The notes beneath the pieces are model-generated. The model searched no databases, had not been told where the DNA came from, and was given only the letters and a program-made list of their open reading frames with translations. The position numbers and the translations under genes are program-made. Positions 45,215 through 56,244 of a stretch of 64,000 bases of DNA are shown piece after piece. Source of the DNA: Ascaphus truei (taxonomy: Eukaryota > Chordata > Amphibia > Anura > Ascaphidae); assembly GCA_036426205.1 (NCBI GenBank), contig CM071568.1:54074463-54138462 (forward strand), given 5' to 3'. Numbering within the stretch: position 1 is the first letter of the stretch; each line of letters begins with the position of its first letter.

Positions 45215-45470
45215 TGTGGTGTGCTGTGAGTGTGGTGTGCTGTGAGTGTGGTGTGCTGTGAGTGCGGTGTGCTGTGAGTGCAGTGTGCTGTGAGAGTGTG
45301 CTGTGTGCTGTGAGTGCTGTGTGCTGTGAGTGTGCTGTGTGCAGTGGGTGCTGGTAGTGTGTGTAGTGGGCTGTGCAGTGTGCAGTGTAGTGGGCTGTGC
45401 AGTGTGCAGTGAGTGCTGGTAGTGTGGGTAGTGTGCTGTGGGCTGTGCAGTGTGCAGTGTGCAGTGTGCA
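45215..45470 (+). repeat. GTGCTGTGAGTGTG minisatellite
   Basis: Units such as GTGAGTGTGGTGTGCT repeat about every 18-20 bases, then grade into TGTGCAGTGTGCAGTG. The His/Thr-rich minus-strand frames here come from the repeat. Confidence 0.85.
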
Positions 45471-45500
45471 AAAAAATCCCAAACAGCCATTTCAACATGT

Positions 45501-46305
45501 TGTAAGGATGCAGGGCTCGTGGCGCTCACGACGCGACCCCTCCTTACCTCCAAATGCCCCCATTGCCGTGGGACGGTTCCCTCGCCGCTTCCAGCCTGCC
45601 TCCGCTGTGCGGGGGCGCTCCCTCCTCTCCCAACAGATCAGTGTTGCTCCACGGATTCTCGGAGCGCTGGCGGCTTCCTCTGGTCCCGGGCGCGCGCTCA
45701 CCAACCTTACAGAGCGCGCACCGGCAAGGATAATTTATTCACTGCACTAGCAGTGAAACCACGCCCCCAATCCTCACACAGGCTGCCACTTAACCCTAAA
45801 GCTCCCCACCTGGCTGCCTATCATAGGAACCAATCCAGGACAGCTCCTTGTGCTACTCCAGGACTGCCTCCATTCCCTATTGGTCAGCCGCAATATATAG
45901 TACCTGTCTTGCCTCTCTCACATCGCTCGACATAGTCTCCACTGCGGATGTCTACTCTGGGACTTTCTGTCTTTGTTTATGCAGGTCACGACCCGGCTTG
46001 GCGGATTGCACTCTCTGGCTCTGGACCCCGGCTCTCAACTGACCTCGCTGCCTCTTACGCCCCCCGACCTCTGCTTGGACCTCGACCTTCCAGAACTCTC
46101 CTCTCCCTGACCTTGGCTAACAGCAACGACCACGGCTCTTCTTTACCGGAACCGGCAAGTATTGCTCCAGCTATTACCACCTGGCCTGGCAACGCCTAAA
46201 ACACCACACTTCGGACACGCTCCTTTTGCTGCGGGTGCGTGCACATATACGTCCCCACCTCAGTATAAGGGACGGGTCTGGTCTGAGGGCAGCACCGGCG
46301 TAACA
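45501..46305 (+). mobile_element. Solo LTR with CATGT target duplication
   Basis: 805 bp beginning TGTAAGGATG and ending CGGCGTAACA, flanked by CATGT at 45496-45500 and 46306-46310. It has a CpG-rich front and a TATA-like TATATAG near 45894. No internal coding. The 5-bp duplication fits Ty3/gypsy. Confidence 0.82.
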
Positions 46306-46310
46306 CATGT

Positions 46311-46841
46311 ATAGAATAAGGCCGTATGTATAGTGTATGTAGAGAAAAACGACACCTATTTATAGCACGCACATACAGTGATACTAAATTTGTTTGGATG
46401 TCAAATTTTTATCACATTGTAAACTTTATCTATAGCAAATAAATTACAAGTGTAAACAGTGATACCCATATGGATATTATTATAAAAGCAAACCCAATAT
46501 TTATTCCATTATTAAATTATTCTTGTTTATCTTTATCGTCTTGGCAGAGAAAAGGTGTTCCAAGGCCTAGCAATAAATTTCACAACAGGAATAATGGAAT
46601 TGGCATTAAGGAATAAACCTTGATTAAAATAGGCCAATCTGGACCACAGGAAATAAGAGGATTTGCTAAAACACCACACTTGTTCAACCATGTTGCATTA
46701 ATCCATAGCATGTAGAAAAATAATTATCTTCATGTGTGTCTTCTTTTATTAAGGTATAATAGTGACAAACAAATACTATTGTTAATTGGTTTTGTAATGC
46801 TTTGAGCACTTAACTCTAATGCTCTTAAAAAAGTTTAATAA
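46311..46841. other. Unassigned AT-rich DNA
   Basis: No gene, TIR or LTR seen. Possibly the interrupted flank of the element at 44678. Confidence 0.35.
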
Positions 46842-46843
46842 TA

Positions 46844-47203
46844 CACTGGCGACACAGTTTATTACACTGCGGCCAGATCCGCAAGCCGGGAGATTTCCCG
46901 GCTTGCTAGTGGCCGCCCCTCGGCGTGCCGCGCGTCATAGACGCGCGGTCACGCGTCTTCGGGAGCGTGCGCCCCCTGCACGCGCGTCCAGGGGCTCCCC
47001 GAGGGAGCCCTGGTGTCCCGCGATCGCGGGACAGCGGCAGGGGGTTCCGGGGGACCCGGCGGACCCGGCAGCGGTAGGGAGAGCGCCCCGATCGGAGGGC
47101 GCTCTTCCGCTGCTTCGGCGCGCGCCCGTCACTCTCGGGCGCGCGCCAGGCTACTGCTGCGGCACAGAACGGGCAAATGCTCGAATAAACTGTGCCGCAG
47201 CAG
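46844..47203. mobile_element. GC-rich TA-target MITE, copy 2
   Basis: 360 bp between TA dinucleotides (46842-46843, 47204-47205). Left end CACTGGCGACACAGTTTATT, right end read inward CTGCTGCGGCACAGTTTATT. The body is almost identical to copy 1 at 26663-27022. Clear differences are in the first 40 bases and at GAGAGCGCC/GAGAGTGCC and ATCGGAGG/ATCAGAGG. The same stack of palindromes is present. The low divergence indicates recent mobility. Confidence 0.87.
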
Positions 47204-48691
47204 TATTTATTGTTAAATGTTTTGCATGTATGTCTTTATTTATATAGCGCCATTAATTCACAGTAGTAATACACGTGACAATCATATAAATAACGAATAA
47301 TACAAATAACAGATCATGTAAGGACTAACGTAAAGAGATAGTAGAAGGGAAATCTGGTAAGTGTGTCTGCAGGGGGCAGTTTTGGGAAGAAGTATGAGGA
47401 GCTTTGTTTTTGCCATGTTTAAGTCGGTGGAGGGCCATCCAGGATGATACCATAGAGAGACATTCAGAAAATTTGGTCTGTACAGCAGGTGTAAGGGGTT
47501 GAAAAGTAAATGTGTGTGTCGTCAGCATAGAGGTGATATTTAAACCTAAAAGATGTGATTGGGTCACCTAGAGAAAGTGTGTACAGAGAAAAGAGAAGAG
47601 GTGCCAGGACAGAGCCCTGCGTTACCCCCACAGAGAGATCAATAAAGGAGGAGGTGTTAACAGAAGAGACACTACAAGTACAATGGGAGAGGCAGGGGGA
47701 GATCCAGGATAAAGCTTTGTTACGAATACCAAGAGTATGGAGAATGTGAAGGAGAAGAGGGTGGTCCACGATGTCAAATGCTACAGAGTGGTCAAGTAAT
47801 GTGACCAGAGTGTAATGACCTCTGTCTTTGGCAGCAGGGAGGTCATTCGTTATTTTAGTGAGGGCTGTTCTGTCGAGTGAGCATTGCAGAAGCCAGATTG
47901 TAGAGGATCTAGGGGAGTTAGGTGTTGAGAAAGTGGAGCAAGCGAGAGAACACAAGACGTTCAAGGAGTTTAGAGGCAAAAGGCAGGAGGGAGACAGGTC
48001 GATAGTTAGAAAGACTGGTAGGGTCAAGCTTGCTGTTTTTGAGTAATGGTATAACGGTTGCATGTTTGAAGGAGGAGGGAAACGTACGAGAGTGGAGGGA
48101 GGAGTTAAAAATGTGTGTGAGCATAGGGATTATATTTGGAGCAAGAGGTTTTAGGAGATGGGAGGGAATGGAGTTAATAGGGCAAGTGGTAGAGGGAGAA
48201 GAGATCAGCAGTGACATGTCCTCCTCTGAGACAGCGGAAAAAGAGTCAAGGAAGGTAGGAGGAGAGTTAGGAAGTGGTATAGGATGGGAGGAGGAAATAC
48301 AGGGGATGTTCTGACATATGGATTCCACCTTTTCATTAAAATAGTCAGCAAAGTCCTCAGGTGAGACAGAGGAAGAAGAGTCAGCTGAGGGTGGCTTGAG
48401 TAGAGAGTCAAAGACAAACAAGAGTTGGCATGGGTTAAACTTGTGTGTGTTGATTAGGGAAGAAAAGTAGGTTTGTTTAGCTTGAGAGAGGGCAGAGTTG
48501 AAACATGATAGCATAAATTTGTAATGAAGGAAGTCTGCGATAGTGTGAGATTTCCTCCAGTGGCGTTTAGAGGAACAAGTGGAGGAACGCAGCATTTGGG
48601 AATTTAGCCAGGGTCTGGGGTTAGAAGGGCGAGGATAGCAGAGACAAAGTGGGGCATGTAGATCAAGAGAAGAGGATAAGGCAGAGTTTTA

Positions 48692-51600
48692 GGGCATCAT
48701 GCAGTAAGCAGCGGAAAAATGCATTAGCCAGTTTAGCATTTAGCCATGTTTTTGGCGTGTTAAATTCGCTGTATGCTGTAAGGGGTGAATCCCTGGTGAA
48801 TGAATTAGCCACCACCATTTGATAAAATGGCCAGTAACCGGTGGCGAGACGGCTGCCTGGCGAGAAGCTGCTGAGAAGCCGTCCCCTGCCGAGATGTGTT
48901 TGCAGCAGAGAGAGATCCGCTGCTCTCTCGGCGCAAACATCAGCACATTAAAAATTATTTTAAAAACCATTTTAATCATAGTGTACATGTGCAGGGGGTC
49001 TCCGGAGCTGAACCGCATTGGTTTCAGGTCCGGGGACCCCCTGCTTCCCGAGATACAGGCCCCTTTATGAGGTGCCGGTATCCCTCTGCAATTAAAGGTC
49101 CCGATCACGTGACCGCGGAATGTAAACAAAGCAGAGGGATACCGGCACCCCCTAAAGGGGCCTGTATCTCGGGAAGCAGGGGGTCCCCGGACCTAAAACC
49201 AAAGCGGTTCAGCTCCGGAGACCCTCTGCACCTCTACACTATGAGTAAAACACCCATATCAATAAACACTCGTTCCTTACCTTTGTGGCTATCTGCTATG
49301 GTAGCGAAGCAGCATGAATATATTTTTAATAATACTGTACAGTGAGCAGGGGGTCCCCCGAGATGAACCGCATTGCTTTGTGGACCAGGGACCCCCTGCT
49401 TCCCGAGTTACAGGCCCCGGTATGTGTGATCGGGTGGGCAGTGTCGCCGCCATGTTTATAGCGTCCCATACGCTACGTGCCCGCAATAAACATGGCGTCC
49501 ACACTGTAACCGATGCCCCAAATGGGGGCCTGTAACTCGGAAAGCAGGGGGTCTCTGAGCTACAAATCAATGCGGTTCAGCTCAGGGGACCCCCTGCTCT
49601 CGCACAATATTATTAAAATACATTAATGCTGCTTCATTACCATAGCGGATAGCCGCTAAGGCAATGAAGGGGTTAACGCATAATAGCATGTTTATTGGGG
49701 ATAATTGCCCCCAATAAACATAGAAATACACAACATACAATACAGTAAGAGGCAACATTACTATTATCCACTAATGGATAATAGTGCAGTTGTCCATTTA
49801 AAATGCATACAGAACAATAAATACATTAAATACATATAGCACTCACCCATGTCCGACTGCCATGAGGAAGGCCATCCTCATCTTCATCCTGCTAATGCCC
49901 CATCCGCTTCTGCAAAACAGACACAAGAATAAAACCATCCAATGTAATGTCCCCTAACCCCTTAATCACCATAGCGGTTATTAACCGCTACAGTCATTAA
50001 GGGGTTAACCCGCCATCACCCACATACCCTCCCCCACTAACCCCCCACCCCTGAGGCCTAACCACCCTCACCCACTACCTACAAGGGAGTCCTACCACAT
50101 ACCCTTGGGGCCAATACCCCCTCCCCCCACCACATACAGTACAATAATGTGCCAAATAACTATTATCCAGATAGGGATAATACATTATTTGGCCATTATG
50201 AAACACATTAAATACCATAGTAAAATAAAGAAAATTCTACTAACCTCATCAATAAGAAGGCCCCGTCGCCAGCATCATCATTGTGGTCCGTTGCCAAAAT
50301 AATAAATAGCCAATACATTTCAATGACATTCACATATCAATGAACCCCTTCATCATCTTATAGAATACTAACCGCAAAGGTAATGAGGGGTTAAGCCATC
50401 CTGGCCACATACCCACCCTTCACACATTCCTTTGTACAGTGGCTTCATCATGAAAAAATAAAATTAAAATAAAAGAAACAATGTTTATTATTTTATGTTT
50501 TTTTATTTTATGGGTTCCTGTTCGTGGATTGGTTCATGAGTAAGCTGATCAACGGGAGTCAGTGAGTGGGTCAAGTAATGGTAAGTGAACTAAAGAAATG
50601 TATTTAATGTAACTGTGTTTTTTGTTGCTTTTTACATGTGTTTTTTTTATTTTTATTGTACATCATTTCTTGCCACTGTATGTATGTATGTATGTATGTC
50701 TGGAGAGATATATACATACAGGGTAAGAAATGATAGTGTTGTAAAAGCTTGATTTGCAGTATTGTAAATGATTTTGCCTATGCTGCTATGCATAGATGTG
50801 TGCTAAATGTATTTTAAAATTAGATAGATGTAATTTTTGGGCTTCTATGCTGTACTGTAGGTAATGGTAAGGCTTGCTTTAGTATATTGTAATTGTTGGT
50901 GTCCTATTTTGTATGATGGTAACTTGTTCTCTGTAACGGTTGCTATAGTTAATTGTGTAATTGGTATGGATGGTATTTTAATTGTTTTGGGATGTAATTC
51001 ATGTTTGTTAATTGATTGATGGTGACTTTATTGGAGTACATTGTATACTTCTTTTGATGTAATGCTATTTTATTTGAAATATTGTATTGTTAACATTGAT
51101 TTGCAGCATCTACATGTAGCTTACATTTTATGCAGCATGTATACAATCTAAATGCAATGTTTTAAGTGGCATTTGAGGCTTTGGATTGGCATTTGATGCT
51201 TTAGATTGAATGATTACCTTTGATTTGTTTAGGAAATTGCATTTTATTTCATTGAGCATGTTATGGATAAGTGGTGTTGCCATTGCCAGGATGGATTAAC
51301 CCCTTAATTACCTTTGAGGTTAGTACCCGATAAGGTGATTAAGGGGTTCATTGATATGTGAATGTCATTGAAATGTATTGGCTATTTATATATATATATA
51401 TATATATATATTTCTTTAGTTAGTGTGGGTCTGTTGTGTGTGTTTTCTTTTTATTGTGGGTAGCGGGGGTGGGTGAAGGGGGTATTAGCCCCAACGGTGG
51501 TTTGTTTAGGGCTTGCGGGTGGGTAGCGGGAGGCCTTAACCCCTTCATGACCGTAGCGGTATTAACTGCTATGGTCGTGAAGGGGTTAAGTGCACACGCA

Positions 51601-52195
51601 AACCCCCCCCCCAGCCCCAAATAAACAAAAAAGGCCCAAAAACCCCCTCCCCCCCCCCCCCCCCGCTACCCACAATAAACCTGGCTCAGCTGTTTAACCC
51701 CTTCATTGCCTTAGCGGTTAGCTGCTAAGGTAATGAAGTGGGCTTTAAATGCATTTGTCCTGCCTCGGATGCATGCCGGGGGGGTCCGGTGCTGGTATTA
51801 ATGGTATCAGCTCAGGAGACCCCTGGCATCAATCCAAGCCAGGAAAAAGGCCTGATTTTTTCTATGTGCCGATCCGCCACTCATCAGCAGCCTCTCACCA
51901 TCAACTTGCCAACTTTTTCTTGCGTGGCTGATTCGCCTGAAAAACGCCATTCTAGAGTGGCGAATAGCTCCGCTTAGCTACTCGCCACTACTAGAATACG
52001 GCGTGGCGGAAAATGTTTTATTTTTAGGTGGAAAGTGCCGTCTCGCCTCACCACCGGCGAGAAAAAAAAAACGCCAGCCAAACTGGCCTTTTTTTTTGAT
52101 TCTTGCTACTTTCTCGCTCCTTACTGAATAGGGATAGGCATTTTTGGCGGGAAAGTGGCGAGAAGTGCCTTTCCGCTGCTTACTGCATGAACCCC
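48692..52195. mobile_element. Complete Harbinger-like non-autonomous element (copy D)
   Basis: 3504 bp flanked by TTA (48689-48691 and 52196-52198). Ends are GGGCATCATGCAGTAAGCAG on the left and GGGGTTCATGCAGTAAGCAG read from the right, both continuing CGGAAA. TTA duplication plus GGG ends is the PIF/Harbinger pattern. No transposase or Myb-like frame. In order it holds: hairpin module 1 (48985-49245, ATCACGTGAC at 49104), hairpin module 2 (49340-49600), CATAGCGG/GCGGTT boxes, an exon-like minus-strand segment (49847-49909), an AT-rich centre with TATG repeats, an (AT)n run (51388-51411) and the GGGTAGCGGGGGTGGGTGAA block. It interrupts an L2 and is the reference for the family here. Confidence 0.85.
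48985..49245. repeat. Palindromic module with central E-box
   Basis: GCAGGGGGTCTCCGGAGCTG at the left faces CAGCTCCGGAGACCCTCTGC at the right. Inner pairs include CCCGAGATACAGGCCCC and its complement, and GGTGCCGGTATCCCTCTGC with its complement. The apex holds ATCACGTGAC (49104). Equivalent copies lie at 22802-23060 and 5220-5475. Confidence 0.8.
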
Positions 52196-52470
52196 TTAGC
52201 TCCTGACCAGGTTGTGAGGGTCTGGAGCAGAACTAAGAGAGGAATAAAGTGGAATCAAAGGCTGGTAGGTTATAGACAGCAGGTTTCTGCAGAAATGAGG
52301 GGTAGATGGAGATGGGGAGAAGCGAGAGAGAGAAATTGAGATGAAGTGATGGTCAGAGAGAGGAAAGGAGGAAATGGAGAAATCAGAGAGAGAAAAGTTT
52401 AGTGAAAACCAGGTCTAGGTAGTGGCCAACCTTGTGGGTGCTGGCTGCAGTCCACTGTTTAAGGTATGCC

Positions 52471-53360
52471 AAAAACGCTATTTCAGGAACAGAGAAAGAT
52501 ACAATTCTACTATGCAGGGAGGCATAATGGATTTACACCCTAGACACAGTTATCCCCAAAGGATTAAATGATAAATTGTCCTTAGGCTGATTTTTGGAGA
52601 GTAGATAAGTACCTTATAAAGTATTCCCTATAAATTATGTCCGCAAGTGTAAACATGCTGCCGTTGGTGTCGATACAGTCAGGAGTCTGCAAATTAAAAT
52701 ATTAAAATAGGTATGTTATATTCTGGGTCAATTACTTTATTAAAGATACACATTTTTGGTATCACACATTTTGGATCATGATATACAGCTTAAGGAAAGA
52801 GTTAATGAGAGATAACGTTGTTTTTTTGTTTGTTTTAGTCCCTTAAACACGTTTGTTCACTAATGCTGGCATAGGGTGTAGGGGAGGATGTACTATACCC
52901 CAGCTGGTAGTCATCTAACATCTTATCTGCTATACCAGAATGCTGACGTAGATGATCCATGCATTTTGATGAGAGAGGATTGTAGCTTAGCAACAGAATG
53001 GAAAACAGAGGGCACGGGCGCGAGTTCCAGATGATGTCAGACGTAAGAGGAAACATTGTGGGATATGGTGACAGAACATGACAGCGCAGGCGCGAGACAC
53101 TGTCAGAGGATTATAGACACCTTGGAGTTTGGGACTATTTATACTGGACTATAGATACTGGACTATAGAGAGACTTTTATCACACCACTCCACTTCAGAA
53201 AGGCTTCCATAGCAGTCAATATGTCGTTTTATTGTTTATTGTTGGCCCAATAAATTCCTTTTGAAAAATACATTGGTCAGCATTGTGATAGGAGCTACCA
53301 TACAAGAAACATTTCAGTTAAAGCGCCTGTGCGATCCCTAAAAAGGATACTGGTCATGCC
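52471..53360. other. Unassigned DNA
   Basis: After the L2 homology fades, no domain is seen. AATAAA-like text at 53248 (CAATAAATTCC) could be an LTR polyadenylation region, but no LTR ends were found. Confidence 0.35.
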
Positions 53361-53890
53361 GTGAAGTGGCAGCAGACTTATAACGCTTTGGCCAAAGGGT
53401 TTAACTAAATGACCCTTACTCATGAGAATACTAACATTGAAGTATTTAACTATTTATTTGTTCACATTGGATGTAGCATTGGGTATTTTTGTCTTTTGTT
53501 GTATACATTTGGCCATGCTCACGGGCACTCCTTTTGATACAAATACATTTATGATGTGGTGGGTTCTGGGGTTAGAGCTTTCTGGGATTGTGTGTTTATT
53601 CATTTTAATTTTCAACTGGTATCAGTTGTTTGGAGCTTAGTGGCCCCTCTATGCAGAGTTTAAGCTCATCACACCCCATTTTTTAAGTAGCAGGTTTTTT
53701 CATGTACCTGTGCAGGCCAGGTCTATAAAAACCATTCTCCCTCAACAGCAGAGGTAAATGAGAATTTCCACAGGTAGTGTTAGGGCCTGCATACTGATCA
53801 AGCCATGATGTGACTGCAGGCTTGTAAACTTTGGCCAAACAGTTTAACTAAATAACTCTTACTCATGAGAATACTAACATTGATGTGTGT
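53361..53890 (+). repeat. Two copies of a dispersed repeat piece
   Basis: CTTTGGCCAAAGGGTTTAAC plus TACTCATGAGAATACTAAC stands at 53387-53440, and a variant at 53832-53885. The inverse occurs at 25793-25860 inside the gypsy integrase remnant. It is therefore likely a gypsy-linked untranslated or decayed coding sequence. An apparent 72-codon hydrophobic frame (53422-53640) overlaps and is not considered a gene. Confidence 0.5.
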
Positions 53891-53984
53891 TTTGTATTGT
53901 GACTATGTATTTTGTCGCATCGGATGTAGTATTAGGTATTTTTGCCCTAAGAAGCATTGTATGGGCTTGAGGCCTATAGTTAAA

Positions 53985-54150
53985 GGCCATTCAAGAACTG
54001 CTGTCACATTAACGGAGTCCATTTCCAAGCCATTGTAAGAGATGATATAACCCAGTAAGACAATGTTCTCTTGTTAAATTTACACTTTTTGTAAGTTGGC
54101 ATAGAGGTGATTGTCTCGAAGCCTTTGTAGCACTTGTTCAAAGATATGGT
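53985..54150 (-). pseudogene. Ty3/gypsy reverse transcriptase remnant
   Basis: A short minus-strand stretch reads VLQRLRDNHLYANLQK, then after a stop ENIVLLGYIISYNGLEMD, then VTAVLEWP. This is the thumb region of gypsy reverse transcriptase, just after the catalytic palm, where the consensus has a similar FLGYIIS and GLEMD wording. Only about 55 codons remain, with at least one stop. The left side ends at the palindrome that starts at 54135. Confidence 0.75.
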
Positions 54151-54487
54151 CCTCCTTGGCGCTCGTCCTCATGAATTAATGCTCAGTGCAATATGTGAAA
54201 ATAAAGAAAAACTGTGTATAGCATATACCGTACATCTTGTTAATACAAGGTTAATTACATACACCAGTATTCCTGTGGGATGTTATACTGAGTCTCAAGA
54301 AACCACCACACGGTTACACTCATGTTAGACTCCATATAACATCCCACAGAAATATTGGTGTATGTCATTAACATTGTATTAACAACATTTATGGTTTATA
54401 CTATACACTGTTTTTCTTTATTTTAACATATTGCACTGAGCATTAATTCATGAGGACCAGCACCAAGGAGGACCATTTCTTTGAACA
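54135..54487. repeat. 353-bp imperfect palindrome
   Basis: TGTTCAAAGA at the left is paired with TCTTTGAACA at the right. Arms continue with TGGTCCTCCTTGGCGCTCG versus CAGCACCAAGGAGGACCA, and CTCATGAATTAATGCTCAGT versus its complement. The apex lies near 54310. Its left arm begins within gypsy-like coding DNA, so it may have formed by an inverted duplication rather than by insertion. Confidence 0.75.
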
Positions 54488-54799
54488 TTTCTGGAAAGGA
54501 TTTGGACAATCATAGGGACTCCCCAGCTGCAGGACTTCATCATAGAGGTGGACATTTTGAAACAAATATTTTGTCAAAGTAGATCCAGAGAGGATCGGAA
54601 AAAGAACCCCCAAAAATGCACTCAATTATAGCATTATCAATGTAAATATATAGGACTCAATGTGTCCATTGTGTTCAGAGATTGTGTTTGGGTTTTCTTC
54701 CACCCATTCTTTGTTTACCCCTTGTTGTCTGGTTATGCAGTATACAATCTCTGAACAAACATATCACAAGGCCAAAGACGCAGAAATAGTATTATATAA
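54488..54799. other. Unassigned DNA
   Basis: No recognised feature. Probably untranslated DNA leading into the Penelope fragment that follows. Confidence 0.3.
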
Positions 54800-54950
54800 T
54801 CTGTTTGATCACATACAATCTGAAGCAAACATATTAAGCAAAGGTTTGTCTTTTGTGCCCACTCATAAACAAGATCAGTTTAATTGAGACATGACACTCT
54901 TTAAGCTACAAAGAGAATTTAAGTTGAAGGATCATTTTAAAACACAGGCC
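54800..54950 (+). pseudogene. Penelope-like N-terminal fragment
   Basis: The plus-strand frame gives ANILSKGLSFVPTHKQDQFN, then after a stop FKLQREFKLKDHFK. This is the same N-terminal motif as RLNQGLNFVPS...LQRFMRKLSLKK in the 7.7-kb element. Only about 50 codons remain. The fragment then changes abruptly into non-coding DNA at about 54950. Confidence 0.7.
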
Positions 54951-56220
54951 CTCCACCTCCACTTGGGGCGTAGTGACGTCATGTCAGTGACGCTCACGAG
55001 CGAGACGGAGATCAGAAGTATATAGCTGCTGATAGAAGCTTGGAGACACGGTCGTTTGTGGGCTTACATTTTATGGGCTATTTGCGCCCACTGTGGTGTT
55101 ATTCTACCCTTACACTATGCATATCATCCTTGTATACAGTATGTCTAGCATATTATTCTGTTTGCCCATATCCTGAGGTGCACCTATATGATTTATTTAC
55201 CCTATCATATTTTGGCTTTTGGCTATCATATTTGGCACCTGTGTAGGCAACCATAGAGGCAATTGGGTATCAGCCACATATTGTTTTCTCCTACCTACGG
55301 CCGAGATCTCCTTGAGTCTGCATATGGCTTTTGTCTACAAACAGCCTTGTACTTAGAGGTTTATATTCTTAGGCCCTCCGGCTATTTTTGCCTCTACCTG
55401 TCTCTTCCGTTCGACTTTCTCAGCTTTGGGGATTTTAGCCTTTAATTTTTGACATCACTTTGTATACTATGTTCACATTTTACTGTGTTATTGAAGTACT
55501 GTTAAAGTTTATTATTTTTGTTTTTACGATCAGTTTGGCCTGCCAGATATAGCTCCTTTTCTGTTTATGGACTAGGTAGTGTGTTCAGCTATCTCCTGTG
55601 GAGCTGTATATCCTATTATCCACACACGCATTTTTGGCTCTGAGTGTGCATTAAAGGGACTACTGTGACATTCTGGTCACTTCTTTATTGTTTGTGTCTG
55701 GTTATACAGCCTGAAGGCAGGCTTCTGTTGACTGAAAAAAATTGGATTAGTAAAAACGGTCTCTTGTGCATCTGAATAGTTCATACCAATTGTAGTCAAA
55801 TAACTATTAGAAAAAGGTTTTCAATACTAAATCACCAAGTCCTTGAAGCCACTTTTACTCTACATTCTTTGCTCTTTGCAGTCATTGAATACTTGTTTAA
55901 GCATATTTTTTTATTTACAATTAAATGCTCTTTGTAGATATCTATTGGGTTTTAAAACTTATTCAGCTAGTCAGTGGAGATGTTGCTAAACAGCGTTAGT
56001 TTATGTCTACTTTCCTGTGCATCAATTTCTGTCTTTATGTGATTGAGTTCTTGACATATTTGTAAAGCCCCAGGATTGGTGTGAAATGCGTTAGAGAGCT
56101 ATTCCCCTTACCTTTTTCGCTATGTGCTGATTAAATATTTTTTACTACATTGATTTGCGTCCAGACCTTCATCAACAGCCAGTCATTGTTTGAGACAGAG
56201 AGAGATATTTAGTGCCTTAT
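54951..56220 (+). other. Probable Penelope pseudo-LTR remnants
   Basis: Begins with GTAGTGACGTCATGTCAGTG (54970), a CRE-bearing stretch like the promoter unit at 10927. At 56050-56096 a TTGACA...GTGTGAAATGCGTTAGAG sequence resembles a decayed hammerhead. Otherwise no domain or frame. Confidence 0.4.
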
Positions 56221-56244
56221 TCTATATCAGACAAAGCGAATGAT

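Larger units (their letters stand above)
47225..52470 (-). pseudogene. L2 LINE split by a Harbinger-like element
   Basis: The minus strand reads as L2 in two parts, 52470-52199 and 48688-47225. The first part has the endonuclease end (KVGHYLDLVFTK at about 52435, then a frame with stops). The second has a linker (FADYFNEKVESIC), NYRPVSLLPFASKLLERLV, a frameshift near 47925, LLDHSVAFDIVDHP with the first catalytic Asp, GVTQGSVLAPLLFSLYT, and HLYADDTHIYF with the catalytic Asp pair. After about 47340 the C-terminal domain is missing, and the 3' untranslated end (TAGCGCCATTAATTCACAG, 47239) follows directly, so there is an internal deletion as well. The insertion at 48692-52195 came after the L2 was already in place. 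Confidence 0.88.

Noticed and set aside
53422..53640. 72-codon hydrophobic frame as a small membrane protein
   Set aside because: Overlaps dispersed repeat text and T-rich DNA; no conserved motif and no splice or promoter context.
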